Notes: a model not told the origin generated them from the letters alone. A DNA stretch of 8,214 nucleotides from Oscillospiraceae bacterium (GCA_016295545.1 JAEDLA010000059.1:1-8214); one strand, 5' to 3'; counted from the stretch's first letter, positions 1 to 6,168 are shown. A program made the numbers and translations.

Positions 1-498
1 TTTTCCGTCTGCTCCGGAAATATTCATTCTTATCCAGTTATAGCCCTTCATTTCGACCTTATGCTGACGTGAGTGAAGCGTATTGTCCTCCACTGTTTCT
101 ACTGTCACCCAGCCCTCCTCCGGATAAGCGCCGCCTTCAGCTGCGTTCACCTCGATTGTATAGTCCGTAGGCATACTGCTTGATGAACCGCCGTTTACTA
201 CTGTGTAATCATATTGACCGGTGGTATTATACCATACTGCAATGACCTCCTGCCGCTGCTCCTCTGGAACATCTGAAAGGTCATACGCAAGATAGTCCGG
301 CGCTGTTCCGAACCAGAATGAATAGTAATAATCATCATTGGCAGCTCCTGCTGTATGTGGACTGCTTGCCGAATATGCCGGACAGTTTCTGCTTATTACC
401 ACATTGGGATTCACCTCAGCCGATACAGGTATATTTACTGAAGCTGCTGCAATTACTGCTGATACAGCGGCTGTTATTGTTTTCTTAATTCTTTTCAT
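1..498 (-). CDS. Secreted protein, N-terminal part (probably the beta-sandwich module of an SGNH/GDSL-type esterase); truncated by the window edge
   Basis: Reading leftward from an ATG at 498, the frame stays open for 166 codons to the window edge, so the C-terminus is missing. AGGAG at 507-511 lies 8 nt before the start. Residues 1-27 form a signal peptide: basic MKRIKK, an Ala/Val-rich core, and a likely cut after VSA. The mature part is rich in Tyr, Gly and Ser, with predicted beta strands and stretches such as VIAVWYNTTGQYDY, TLHSRQHKVEMKGYNWIRM and a final SGADGK. From memory this resembles the N-terminal carbohydrate-binding-like module before SGNH/GDSL acylhydrolase domains in secreted Ruminococcus proteins, often with dockerins. 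No catalytic motif is visible here, so the enzyme call is an inference. The start overlaps the last 14 nt of the YfhO reading frame, suggesting translational coupling and last or late position in the operon. Confidence 0.6.
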   Translation of the reverse strand, partial: MKRIKKTITAAVSAVIAAASVNIPVSAEVNPNVVISRNCPAYSASSPHTAGAANDDYYYSFWFGTAPDYLAYDLSDVPEEQRQEVIAVWYNTTGQYDYTVVNGGSSSSMPTDYTIEVNAAEGGAYPEEGWVTVETVEDNTLHSRQHKVEMKGYNWIRMNISGADGK

Positions 499-883
499 TT
501 TCTTTTCTCCTCTTTCCTGAAATATATGATAATGCTCCGTAAATCAGCAATACTGCGGCAGATACACAGCTTACAGCAATACCTGTTTTCAGGTATTTAT
601 CAGTATATTCAAAGGTTATCTCATGGTCACCTGCCGGCACTCTTACTGCGCAAAGTCCGCCAAAAACTTTTTCAATTTCAGTTTCTGCACCGTCCACATA
701 AGCGGTAAATCCCTTGTCATAGGGCACTGAATAGAACACAAGATTATCCCTGTCAAGCTTTATTTTTGATGTAAAGCCTTTGCTGTCCGGTGTAAACTCA
801 TAGGCGGCAGACGCCTTTCTTTCCCTGCAATCCTGCTCATATCGGTAATCCGAAGTATTTTCAAGAATTTTTTCAGGAATTCT
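485..883 (-). pseudogene. C-terminal fragment of the YfhO-family protein, separated by a frameshift
   Basis: This frame is open from 883 to a TAA at 485-487 (132 residues) and continues the upstream YfhO gene after a +1 shift. It has no ribosome binding site or ATG of its own near 883; the first usable start-like codon is a GTG at 739. Its content is typical of the YfhO C-terminus: an extracytoplasmic beta-rich stretch with VFYSVPYDKGFTAYVDG, then VRVPAGDHEITFEYT, one final membrane helix (about LKTGIAVSCVSAAVLLIYG) and a basic cytoplasmic tail KRRKENEKN. In intact family members this segment is joined to the preceding membrane domain. It is either the dead end of a broken gene, the product of a recoding event, or an artefact of a one-base sequence error. 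Its last 14 nt overlap the start of the secreted protein downstream. Confidence 0.8.
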
Positions 884-2876
884 CTATCTGTTCGTCATTG
901 AGTACGATTGCTTTAAGCATTATTTTCTGCTTTTCATCAGTTGTAAGCTTTTTTTCCGCCTTGTCAGAGGTCAGCAGCTCCATTGCATTTTCAACATCAT
1001 CTTTTTCGGTTTCCCTGAAATAATTCTCATTCAGGCAGTAGTCATATGTAAAGCCCATTGGTATGTAATTTTCGTTTTTGTATATTACATAATTCCCCTG
1101 AGTATCAGCAAGGTCAAAGCCTTTTCTCTTGTACAAAAGGTCCTCAGATTCATTCTTTGCTCCGTAAACCGATGCATTGAAGTAAAAATCATATTTCACG
1201 GACAAAAAGCTGCACAGAGCATAAACAGATGAATCAATATCGAATACCTGAGTTCTTTCAAGACCGGCAAGCTCCAGAAAGTCCACCGTACTTCCTGAAA
1301 CAAGGCTGTGATACAGATTGATCTGAGGGTAATGCCACATCATCGGAGCATTGTTATTTGAATCATCTGTTACTATTCTGAAATTTTCATCGTCATCTAT
1401 AACAACAGGCTGCTCAATATTAAACCGTTCAATCTGAACATCAACTGCTGTTCCCAGAAGTGCCATACAGTTTAGAACACTGTATCCGCACAGCACAACA
1501 GTACAGAATACACATACCACCTTTCTGAGATTTTTCAGACTGAGAAAAGAGCTCTTTTTCTGATACAGCATTGCTGTAATAAGTACAAGTCCCAGAAATG
1601 ACAGTGCATACATTATTATGAAATCAGTTGTTAAACAATTGGTGAAGCTGCCTTTTTTGTAAATAAGAAGGAAAATCCCATAGGCAGCGAAAAGAATCAT
1701 CATGAACCAGTGCAGCTTAATCTCCGTCTTAACATCAGATGTTTCAATGTCGTCAATATATTTTCCGGTCATCATTATCATTATAAGAAGCGGCATATTG
1801 AACCAGCGTGCATAGTAGCCGGCATTAAAGGCTGAAAAAATACTGTTAAGCAGAGGTATGCACATCATTATTACGCAGACTGACAGAAGCAGGGAATACC
1901 AGCTTTTTTTATTTTTCCTGAATACGCTTATCACACCAATAATGCCAAATATGGGAATATACAATGACACTGATGCCACGTCCATAGGATAACCTGTGAA
2001 AAATGCTCCGCTGTTGCAGAATTCCGGAAGAATAAAAACTGACTGGACTATTTTCCATATAACCGGAGCGTCGTAGGCAAGGAGATTGGTATCAAAAATA
2101 AGTGATGATGCTCTGGTATTTCCTGAAACTGTTATAAATGACGGCACAAGTATTACCGCTGCTCCGGCAATTCCAATAACTGTTTCAAAAGCAAGCTGTA
2201 AAAACAGTCTCAGGTCGAGCTTTATCTGTCTGGTAACTGTTTTTACAATAAAATAAATCAGAAGAAATACACATTCTCCCCACAGGAAATAATAATTTAC
2301 AATGCCGCTTAAAGCAAGCATTACTGCAAATCCAGCCGGTCTTTTTTCATGGATAAGCTTGTCAAAGCAATAAAGCAGCAGCGGAAACATTGCAATTACA
2401 TCTGCAAACATAAAAACCATGTTGTATATCTGAAATCCCGAAAATGCATAAAGTATACCGCAAATAAAGGCGGAGCTTTGTTTCTTCACATACTGTTCAG
2501 CATACATACAGGAGCTTAATGCGGCAAAAGCAAAAAGAAGTCCGTATATGAAGCCAAGTCCGTAGTAAAGAGCGTGGTCGGAAAAAAGAATTCCAAGAAG
2601 TACAACCGGACTTGCAAGTCCGTAGAAAGAATAACTGCCTGTGAAGTTCATACCAAGATCGCTGTACCAGTCCCATAAAGGGATTCCGGTCCGCCACTTT
2701 TCCACAAGGTAATGTATAAACGGGATATTCTGATATTCAAAATCTCCTGTCCAGAGGTAAATGCCCTTTGAAGCTACAAGTATGGGCAGTACCCCTATAA
2801 GAAATATTACAAACGCTGAAACAAAAACCTTTAATTTCAGAAATCTGATCTTTCCCGAATCATTGAGCCGATTCAT
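873..2876 (-). CDS. YfhO-family polytopic membrane protein (GT-C-like), N-terminal 667 residues, frameshifted
   Basis: The start at 2876 is supported by GGAGGAAG just upstream, which lies inside the end of the barstar gene (17-nt overlap). The protein has an N-terminal membrane helix (about residues 17-36), then the family signature around residues 42-53 (TGDFEYQNIPF, with Asp45 in the place of the GT-C acidic residue) and LGMNFTGSYSF near 74. Roughly a dozen hydrophobic segments follow to about residue 475, then a soluble, probably extracytoplasmic region. Characterised YfhO proteins (B. subtilis YfhO, Listeria GtlB) are needed for adding sugars to lipoteichoic acid outside the membrane; the substrate here is unknown. 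The frame ends early at a TGA (873-875) after NDEQIENS, while the missing C-terminus continues in another frame down to 485. Restored length would be about 796 residues, near the family norm. Whether the truncated product works is unclear, since the last helix is lost. Confidence 0.85.
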   Translation of the reverse strand: MNRLNDSGKIRFLKLKVFVSAFVIFLIGVLPILVASKGIYLWTGDFEYQNIPFIHYLVEKWRTGIPLWDWYSDLGMNFTGSYSFYGLASPVVLLGILFSDHALYYGLGFIYGLLFAFAALSSCMYAEQYVKKQSSAFICGILYAFSGFQIYNMVFMFADVIAMFPLLLYCFDKLIHEKRPAGFAVMLALSGIVNYYFLWGECVFLLIYFIVKTVTRQIKLDLRLFLQLAFETVIGIAGAAVILVPSFITVSGNTRASSLIFDTNLLAYDAPVIWKIVQSVFILPEFCNSGAFFTGYPMDVASVSLYIPIFGIIGVISVFRKNKKSWYSLLLSVCVIMMCIPLLNSIFSAFNAGYYARWFNMPLLIMIMMTGKYIDDIETSDVKTEIKLHWFMMILFAAYGIFLLIYKKGSFTNCLTTDFIIMYALSFLGLVLITAMLYQKKSSFLSLKNLRKVVCVFCTVVLCGYSVLNCMALLGTAVDVQIERFNIEQPVVIDDDENFRIVTDDSNNNAPMMWHYPQINLYHSLVSGSTVDFLELAGLERTQVFDIDSSVYALCSFLSVKYDFYFNASVYGAKNESEDLLYKRKGFDLADTQGNYVIYKNENYIPMGFTYDYCLNENYFRETEKDDVENAMELLTSDKAEKKLTTDEKQKIMLKAIVLNDEQIENS

Positions 2877-3156
2877 TTTCTTCCTCCCTGACGATAATCA
2901 AATGTATAAACCTGTTGTCTGCCTCAGCATTTCTGAGGACTTTTTTTACCTTGTCAGCATAGCCTCCGAGATTATCCCTCAGTCTGCCAAAGCTGCATAT
3001 TTTTATGGAAGTCTCCTCCCTCACATCGGTAAGGCAGTCATAAAGAGCGTCAAGGTTATTGCCGTACCACTCAGGAAAGCTGAGCCGCTGTGCAAAAATT
3101 GTGTGAAGCTGATTTTTGTCTGTAATAAGACTGCCGTCAAGCAATATTTCTGTCAT
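2860..3156 (-). CDS. Barstar-family ribonuclease inhibitor (98 aa)
   Basis: This small cytoplasmic protein is expected to bind and block the barnase-type enzyme encoded immediately upstream. The ATG at 3156 is chosen over an in-frame ATG at 3195 because GGAGGAAT lies at a proper distance before it (3163-3170) and MTEILLDG matches the barstar N-terminus. The core motif is EWYGNNLDALYDCLTDV (residues 29-45), aligning with EYYGENLDALWDCLT of B. amyloliquefaciens barstar. Asp36 and Asp40 match barstar Asp35 and Asp39, the key interface residues. Barstar Trp38 is Tyr39 here, and barstar Glu76 appears to be Asn in LRNAEAD, so contacts have partly diverged. Length is close to the usual 90 residues. 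Only 4 nt separate it from the ribonuclease stop codon, and its end overlaps the YfhO start, so it is in the middle of the operon. No signal peptide is present, as expected for an immunity protein. Confidence 0.93.
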   Translation of the reverse strand: MTEILLDGSLITDKNQLHTIFAQRLSFPEWYGNNLDALYDCLTDVREETSIKICSFGRLRDNLGGYADKVKKVLRNAEADNRFIHLIIVREEENESAQ

Positions 3157-3160
3157 AGTC

Positions 3161-3754
3161 CTATTCCTCCCCGTAAAGCAGTTCAAATGTTTCATAGTGG
3201 TCGGCGGTGTAGTAAATCAGTCCGTCATCGGAATAGACAAGGCGTTTTGCACCTCGTCGGTCAGCGCCGAGAGTATCGATATCACACTCATAATACTGTC
3301 TGCCCTCTTTTTCAGGGAGCAGCTCCTCATAGTTCCCGAAGCGGCTGCCGCCTATACACTTTCCCGGAGCATAGGGTTCAAGAGAGCCGCCCTGCCACCC
3401 CAGCGCCTCCGCTTCCTTTTTTGTTATAAAATTCTGGGGAAGGTGGTCGTAGGTGTAAAGATACAGCGAAACGTCCTCTTTAGTTGTATATGAGCCGTTC
3501 ACGTCAATAGGAGCTTCTGCCTTTGTATCAGCTTCAGTCTGAACCTGAGTATCGGACTGAGTTTCCGTTTGTTCCTCAGTTTCTTGCTGAGAGGGCCGCA
3601 CTGCTTCTTCTGTTCCGGATTCATCTTCCTGAACATTTTCCTGTGAAGTCTCTGCAACAGAGGAGGTTATGCTCTCATAAGCGTCGTAAGACGAACATGA
3701 TGTAACTGAAAATGCTGAAATTGCCGCAATAAGCAAACATAGAAATTTTTTCAT
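3161..3754 (-). CDS. Lipoprotein-anchored barnase-type ribonuclease (197 aa)
   Basis: Predicted guanyl-preferring endoribonuclease of the barnase (microbial RNase N1/T1) family, exported and lipid-anchored. Residues 1-19 form a signal peptide ending in the lipobox VTSC, with Cys20 as the lipidated residue. Residues about 21-85 are a low-complexity linker rich in Glu, Gln, Ser and Thr, absent from classic barnase. Residues about 88-197 are a full barnase domain: LPQNFITKKEAEALGW, APGKCIGGSRFGN, YYECDIDT, KRLVYSDDGLIYYTADHYETF. Barnase Lys27, Glu73, Arg83, Arg87 and His102 correspond to Lys112, Glu156, Arg166 or Arg167, Arg171 and His186, so it should be active. Cys133 and Cys157 replace residues that are not Cys in barnase. 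The ATG at 3754 has AAAGGA at 3764-3769 upstream; an in-frame TTG at 3772 overlaps that site and is less likely. The barstar gene follows after 4 nt and the CPBP gene ends 25 nt before it. Confidence 0.93.
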   Translation of the reverse strand: MKKFLCLLIAAISAFSVTSCSSYDAYESITSSVAETSQENVQEDESGTEEAVRPSQQETEEQTETQSDTQVQTEADTKAEAPIDVNGSYTTKEDVSLYLYTYDHLPQNFITKKEAEALGWQGGSLEPYAPGKCIGGSRFGNYEELLPEKEGRQYYECDIDTLGADRRGAKRLVYSDDGLIYYTADHYETFELLYGEE

Positions 3755-3779
3755 AGTAATTATTCCTTTCAATAAAAGT

Positions 3780-4796
3780 CTATCTGTATAAAGCGTTCTT
3801 AACTGTAAAGAAAATCATAAACAGCATAAGCAATATTGTTGCCGGAGCTGAAAGATATACTCCGAAAGCCTTTGCCCCTGAAATCTCCGGACAATTGTTT
3901 TCCAGCCTGAAGCTGTCCTTGTGAAGTGAAAGCTCAATAATAAACATTATCACACCGGCAACAGCAATTCCCATAAGGAGAAAACCTATCAGAGTAATAA
4001 GTATCACCCAGCCGAAATGGTCAGCCATATATTCCGTGTCCATTGACTGAATCCTCTCAATATCGATTGCTCCCACAGCAATGGACTGGACAGCTCCGAT
4101 AAAATTCATTACGCAGTGCAGCAGCAGCGAGGGGATAACTGACTTTGTCTTTGAAATAAGAAAGCACGAGAAAAATCCCAGTGCAGCGGTATAAAAGGTC
4201 TGCTGGTAATTCATGTGCCATAAACCAAAGGTTATACCAAGCATTATTGCCATTGACCATGCACCGAAGCGTTCAGCATTGCGGTACAGAGCTGCCCTGA
4301 ACATCAGCTCCTCAAAAAAGGGAGCAAGGATAACCATAGCGAATAAATTCGCAAACCAGCCGAGCGGCGTGTTTTCAGCGGTAAAATCCGCCGGATGAAG
4401 CTCAATTCCGGTAATTGCCTGTATAACTATAAAAAACATATTACTGATAATTGACACGGTATAAATTAGTCCGATTATCATGAATATCCAGCGGACTATC
4501 CAGCCGGCAGGCATCTGAGGCTTGCAGAAGCATTCTTTCAGCTTCGGACTGCCGCTGTCTTTCCTGCTGAGCAGCCTGAAAACTAACAGCACAAGCGGAA
4601 CAGCAGCAATATACTGAAGCGAATATCCTACAATATTTTCTATAGCTTTAAAATCCGGCGAATCAGGATTTACAATTTCAGGCAGAATAAATGCCTCTCC
4701 CAGTGAAAAAATAATAATCAGTACATAAAAAAGCAGTAAAGTGACCGAATTGATATTTGAAGCCCTTCTGATTGTGCGTTTTAAATTTTTATCCAT
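3780..4796 (-). CDS. CPBP-family intramembrane metalloprotease (338 aa)
   Basis: A polytopic membrane protein with about eight hydrophobic segments and the three conserved motifs of the CPBP (CAAX protease and bacteriocin-processing, Abi) family: EELMFR (Glu162, Glu163, Arg167), FGLWH (His194) and HCVMN (His227, Asn231). These glutamates and histidines form the catalytic and likely metal-binding site inside the membrane. Family members cut substrates within the membrane; in lactic acid bacteria some give self-immunity to bacteriocins, and eukaryotic relatives (Rce1) process CAAX proteins. The start at 4796 has a strong AGGAGG-type site about 6 nt upstream (4801-4808). It is the first gene after the promoter at 4831-4859 and is followed after 25 nt by the lipoprotein ribonuclease. 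A role in handling that toxin or protecting against a sibling toxin is possible but inferred from position only. The C-terminal region from about residue 260 adds two further membrane helices. Confidence 0.92.
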   Translation of the reverse strand: MDKNLKRTIRRASNINSVTLLLFYVLIIIFSLGEAFILPEIVNPDSPDFKAIENIVGYSLQYIAAVPLVLLVFRLLSRKDSGSPKLKECFCKPQMPAGWIVRWIFMIIGLIYTVSIISNMFFIVIQAITGIELHPADFTAENTPLGWFANLFAMVILAPFFEELMFRAALYRNAERFGAWSMAIMLGITFGLWHMNYQQTFYTAALGFFSCFLISKTKSVIPSLLLHCVMNFIGAVQSIAVGAIDIERIQSMDTEYMADHFGWVILITLIGFLLMGIAVAGVIMFIIELSLHKDSFRLENNCPEISGAKAFGVYLSAPATILLMLFMIFFTVKNALYR

Positions 4797-4830
4797 AAAT
4801 TCCTCCTGAGTTACATTGATTTATATTAGT

Positions 4831-4859
4831 ATTGTAACACATAATAAGCTTCATTTCAA
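4831..4859 (-). promoter_or_regulatory. Sigma-A-type promoter of the CPBP-barnase-barstar-YfhO operon
   Basis: On the minus strand there is TTGAAA (4854-4859), a 17-bp spacer, and TACAAT (4831-4836), preceded by TG one base before the -10 (extended -10). Each hexamer has a single mismatch to consensus and the spacing is ideal. Transcription would start near 4824, leaving a leader of under 30 nt before the CPBP start codon. No other promoter of this quality was seen inside the operon. Confidence 0.8.
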
Positions 4860-5048
4860 GAGAAAAAAGATTCAGCATCACAAATCCGGCAGGCAAACGA
4901 CTGAGATTTTTTCGGAAAAAATAATACTCAGAGACATATCGCATAAAAATATTACACAGCTATTACTTCTTGTAATATTCAGCCGAATTATTATAGGTAA
5001 ATATGCACATATTTTATATGCAGTTTTTACAAATCGTAAAGAAATCTA

Positions 5049-5077
5049 TTGCATTTTGTATAATAGTGTGGTATCAT
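5049..5077 (+). promoter_or_regulatory. Probable promoter of the CAP-dockerin gene
   Basis: TTGCAT (5049-5054), a 17-bp spacer and TATCAT (5072-5077) with TGG directly before the -10, an extended -10 arrangement. A perfect TATAAT at 5077-5082 is an alternative -10 but has no good -35 at the right distance (TTGTAT at 5056 would leave 15 bp). The start codon lies about 25 nt beyond the expected transcription start, with AAAGGAG at 5093-5099. Confidence 0.6.
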
Positions 5078-5108
5078 ATAATCACAAGATACAAAGGAGT
5101 TGAGCAGT

Positions 5109-5876
5109 ATGAAAAAAATGTTTAATATAAATCTTATAGTAAAAAAGGTTACTTCCTTTATAGTTGCTGTTACAGCTGCAATCGTCTGCACAGCTCCTAT
5201 GGGAACCTTAGCTGCTGAAGATACAACTCAGCTGGACGAACTTATAAACGAGATGCTTTATCTGGTTAACGAAGCCAGAGAAGAAGCTGGTTTAAAGCCC
5301 CTTTATTCAGTTTCTATCCTTAACGACTCAGCTGAGACAAGAGCTGAAGAGTGTGCTGAATATTTCGGTCACTCCCGTACAGATTCCACTTTATTCAATA
5401 CTGTTCTTGACAGCAACGGTATCCCTTACGGCGTTGCAGGTGAGAACATCGCAGCCGGTTCTTCCACAGCTGAAGCTACTTTCGAGCAGTGGAAAAACTC
5501 CCCCTCACACTGGAAAAACATCATGAGCGAAAGCTTCACACATATTGGTGTAGGCGTTGTTTACGCTCCCGACACAGAGTACGGCTGGTACTGGGAACAG
5601 ATCTTCATCGGTAACGATTCCGAAGTTGAAGGTCAGTACGTTCCTGAAAGAGAAGTTGTAACCCCTACTTGCTGCGGCGACATCGACGGCGACGGCAGCA
5701 TCACTTCTCTCGATTTCGTTATCCTCGTTAAGTATTTAAAGCATGAAGTTGTTCTTAACGATTTACAGATCAGCAGCGCAGATTGTTTACAGGACGGCGT
5801 TATCACAGTTGTTGACGCTATAATCCTCAGAAAATTTTTACTCGGCGAGTATTCTTCCCCTTCTTTTGTACTTTAA
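5109..5876 (+). CDS. Secreted CAP-domain (SCP/PR1-like) protein with C-terminal type I dockerin (255 aa)
   Basis: The ATG at 5109 follows AAAGGAG by 9 nt; an in-frame TTG at 5100 overlaps that site and is rejected. Residues 1-36 are a signal peptide with likely cleavage after LAA. Residues about 43-168 are a CAP domain of the YkwD type, with the cavity residues His88 (FGHSR), Glu112 (GENIA), His134 (SPSHWKN) and Glu163 (WYWEQIF). Residues 189-247 are a dockerin: the first calcium loop is canonical (Asp191, Asp193, Asp195, Asp202), the second is degenerate (Asp225, Leu227, Asp229, Asp236). Dockerins plug proteins into cohesins on scaffoldins, so the protein probably joins an extracellular cellulosome or amylosome-like complex. 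What bacterial CAP domains do is poorly known. Codon use favours ATC, AAC, TAC, TTC, GGT and GTT, unlike the neighbouring genes, which suggests high expression. It is monocistronic or shares its transcript only with the tiny ORF downstream. Confidence 0.93.
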   Translation: MKKMFNINLIVKKVTSFIVAVTAAIVCTAPMGTLAAEDTTQLDELINEMLYLVNEAREEAGLKPLYSVSILNDSAETRAEECAEYFGHSRTDSTLFNTVLDSNGIPYGVAGENIAAGSSTAEATFEQWKNSPSHWKNIMSESFTHIGVGVVYAPDTEYGWYWEQIFIGNDSEVEGQYVPEREVVTPTCCGDIDGDGSITSLDFVILVKYLKHEVVLNDLQISSADCLQDGVITVVDAIILRKFLLGEYSSPSFVL

Positions 5877-5993
5877 GTATAATTTACCAAACGTTTAAAA
5901 TATACGAATAGTAATAAAATTGGAAAAGATTAACATTCGGAATAATTTACGATTTGTAATAAAAACAAGGAATTACACAGTGGGGTGATTATA

Positions 5994-6047
5994 ATGAAAG
6001 CTTATATTTCAATACATAAAGGTGCCGATATTTACAAAAGAGTTTAA
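5994..6047 (+). CDS. Possible 17-residue small ORF or leader peptide
   Basis: An ATG at 5994 is preceded by GGGGTGAT, a good Shine-Dalgarno match at a workable distance. The frame encodes MKAYISIHKGADIYKRV and ends in TAA at 6045-6047, whose last two bases begin the stem of the intrinsic terminator. I do not recognise the peptide. The link between a ribosome entry site, a short frame and a terminator at the stop codon is what a leader peptide looks like, but the next gene has its own promoter beyond the terminator. It could equally be a small peptide on the 3' part of the CAP transcript, a decayed gene end, or chance. Confidence 0.3.
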   Translation: MKAYISIHKGADIYKRV

Positions 6048-6085
6048 ATCTGCTGTAGAAAAAGAAATTCTACAGCAGATTTTTT
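6046..6085 (+). terminator. Strong intrinsic terminator
   Basis: A perfect 15-bp inverted repeat: left arm 6046-6060, 7-nt loop AAAGAAA (6061-6067), right arm 6068-6082, ending in a T run (6081-6085). The core of the stem is CTGCTGTAGAA paired with TTCTACAGCAG. It probably ends the CAP-dockerin transcript, since no other terminator lies nearer to that gene, and it insulates the next operon. Confidence 0.88.
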
Positions 6086-6139
6086 ATGCCCAGTTCCATG
6101 ATAAACAAGAAAAAATTATCGAAAAACGATAAAAAGGTA

Positions 6140-6168
6140 TTGACAAATGATATTTTACGTGTTATACT
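6140..6168 (+). promoter_or_regulatory. Promoter of the DUF2975-XRE-DUF4173 operon
   Basis: A perfect -35 TTGACA (6140-6145), a 17-bp spacer and TATACT (6163-6168) with TG one base before the -10. Transcription would start near 6175, giving a leader of about 27 nt with AAGGAG at 6187-6192 in front of the DUF2975 start. Confidence 0.85.

Larger units (their letters stand above)
4797..5108. other. Divergent intergenic region between the ribonuclease operon and the CAP-dockerin gene
   Basis: A 312-bp A/T-rich spacer with no convincing gene. Its left end carries the minus-strand operon promoter and its right end the plus-strand promoter of the CAP gene. The centre has the inverted pair AATATTAC (4948-4955) and GTAATATT (4972-4979), with an additional TATTAC at 4961-4966 that can pair with the same right arm, and a direct repeat ATATGCA at 5001 and 5016. 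These may be operator sites, but repeats of this size also arise by chance in A/T-rich DNA. Confidence 0.6.

Noticed and set aside
2860..3195. Longer barstar start (ATG at 3195)
   Set aside because: The extra 13 residues lie inside the ribonuclease gene, lack a ribosome site and have no counterpart in barstar; the ATG at 3156 has a strong one.
2761..3429. Plus-strand open frame of 222 codons opposite the barstar and ribonuclease genes
   Set aside because: It lies antisense to two well-identified genes, has no ribosome site and its translation looks like no protein family.
5881..5990. A promoter for the tiny ORF (TTGGAA at 5920 with a TAATTT)
   Set aside because: The -10 match is poor, and transcripts from the CAP gene could already cover the ORF.
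6001..6132. Open frame of 43 codons through the terminator (ending near IIEKR)
   Set aside because: It has no start codon with a ribosome site, and much of it is simply the translated terminator stem; a decayed gene end cannot be excluded.
6116..6132. Small hairpin TTATCG-AAAAA-CGATAA before the DUF2975 promoter
   Set aside because: Six A/T-rich base pairs are too weak for a convincing terminator on either strand.
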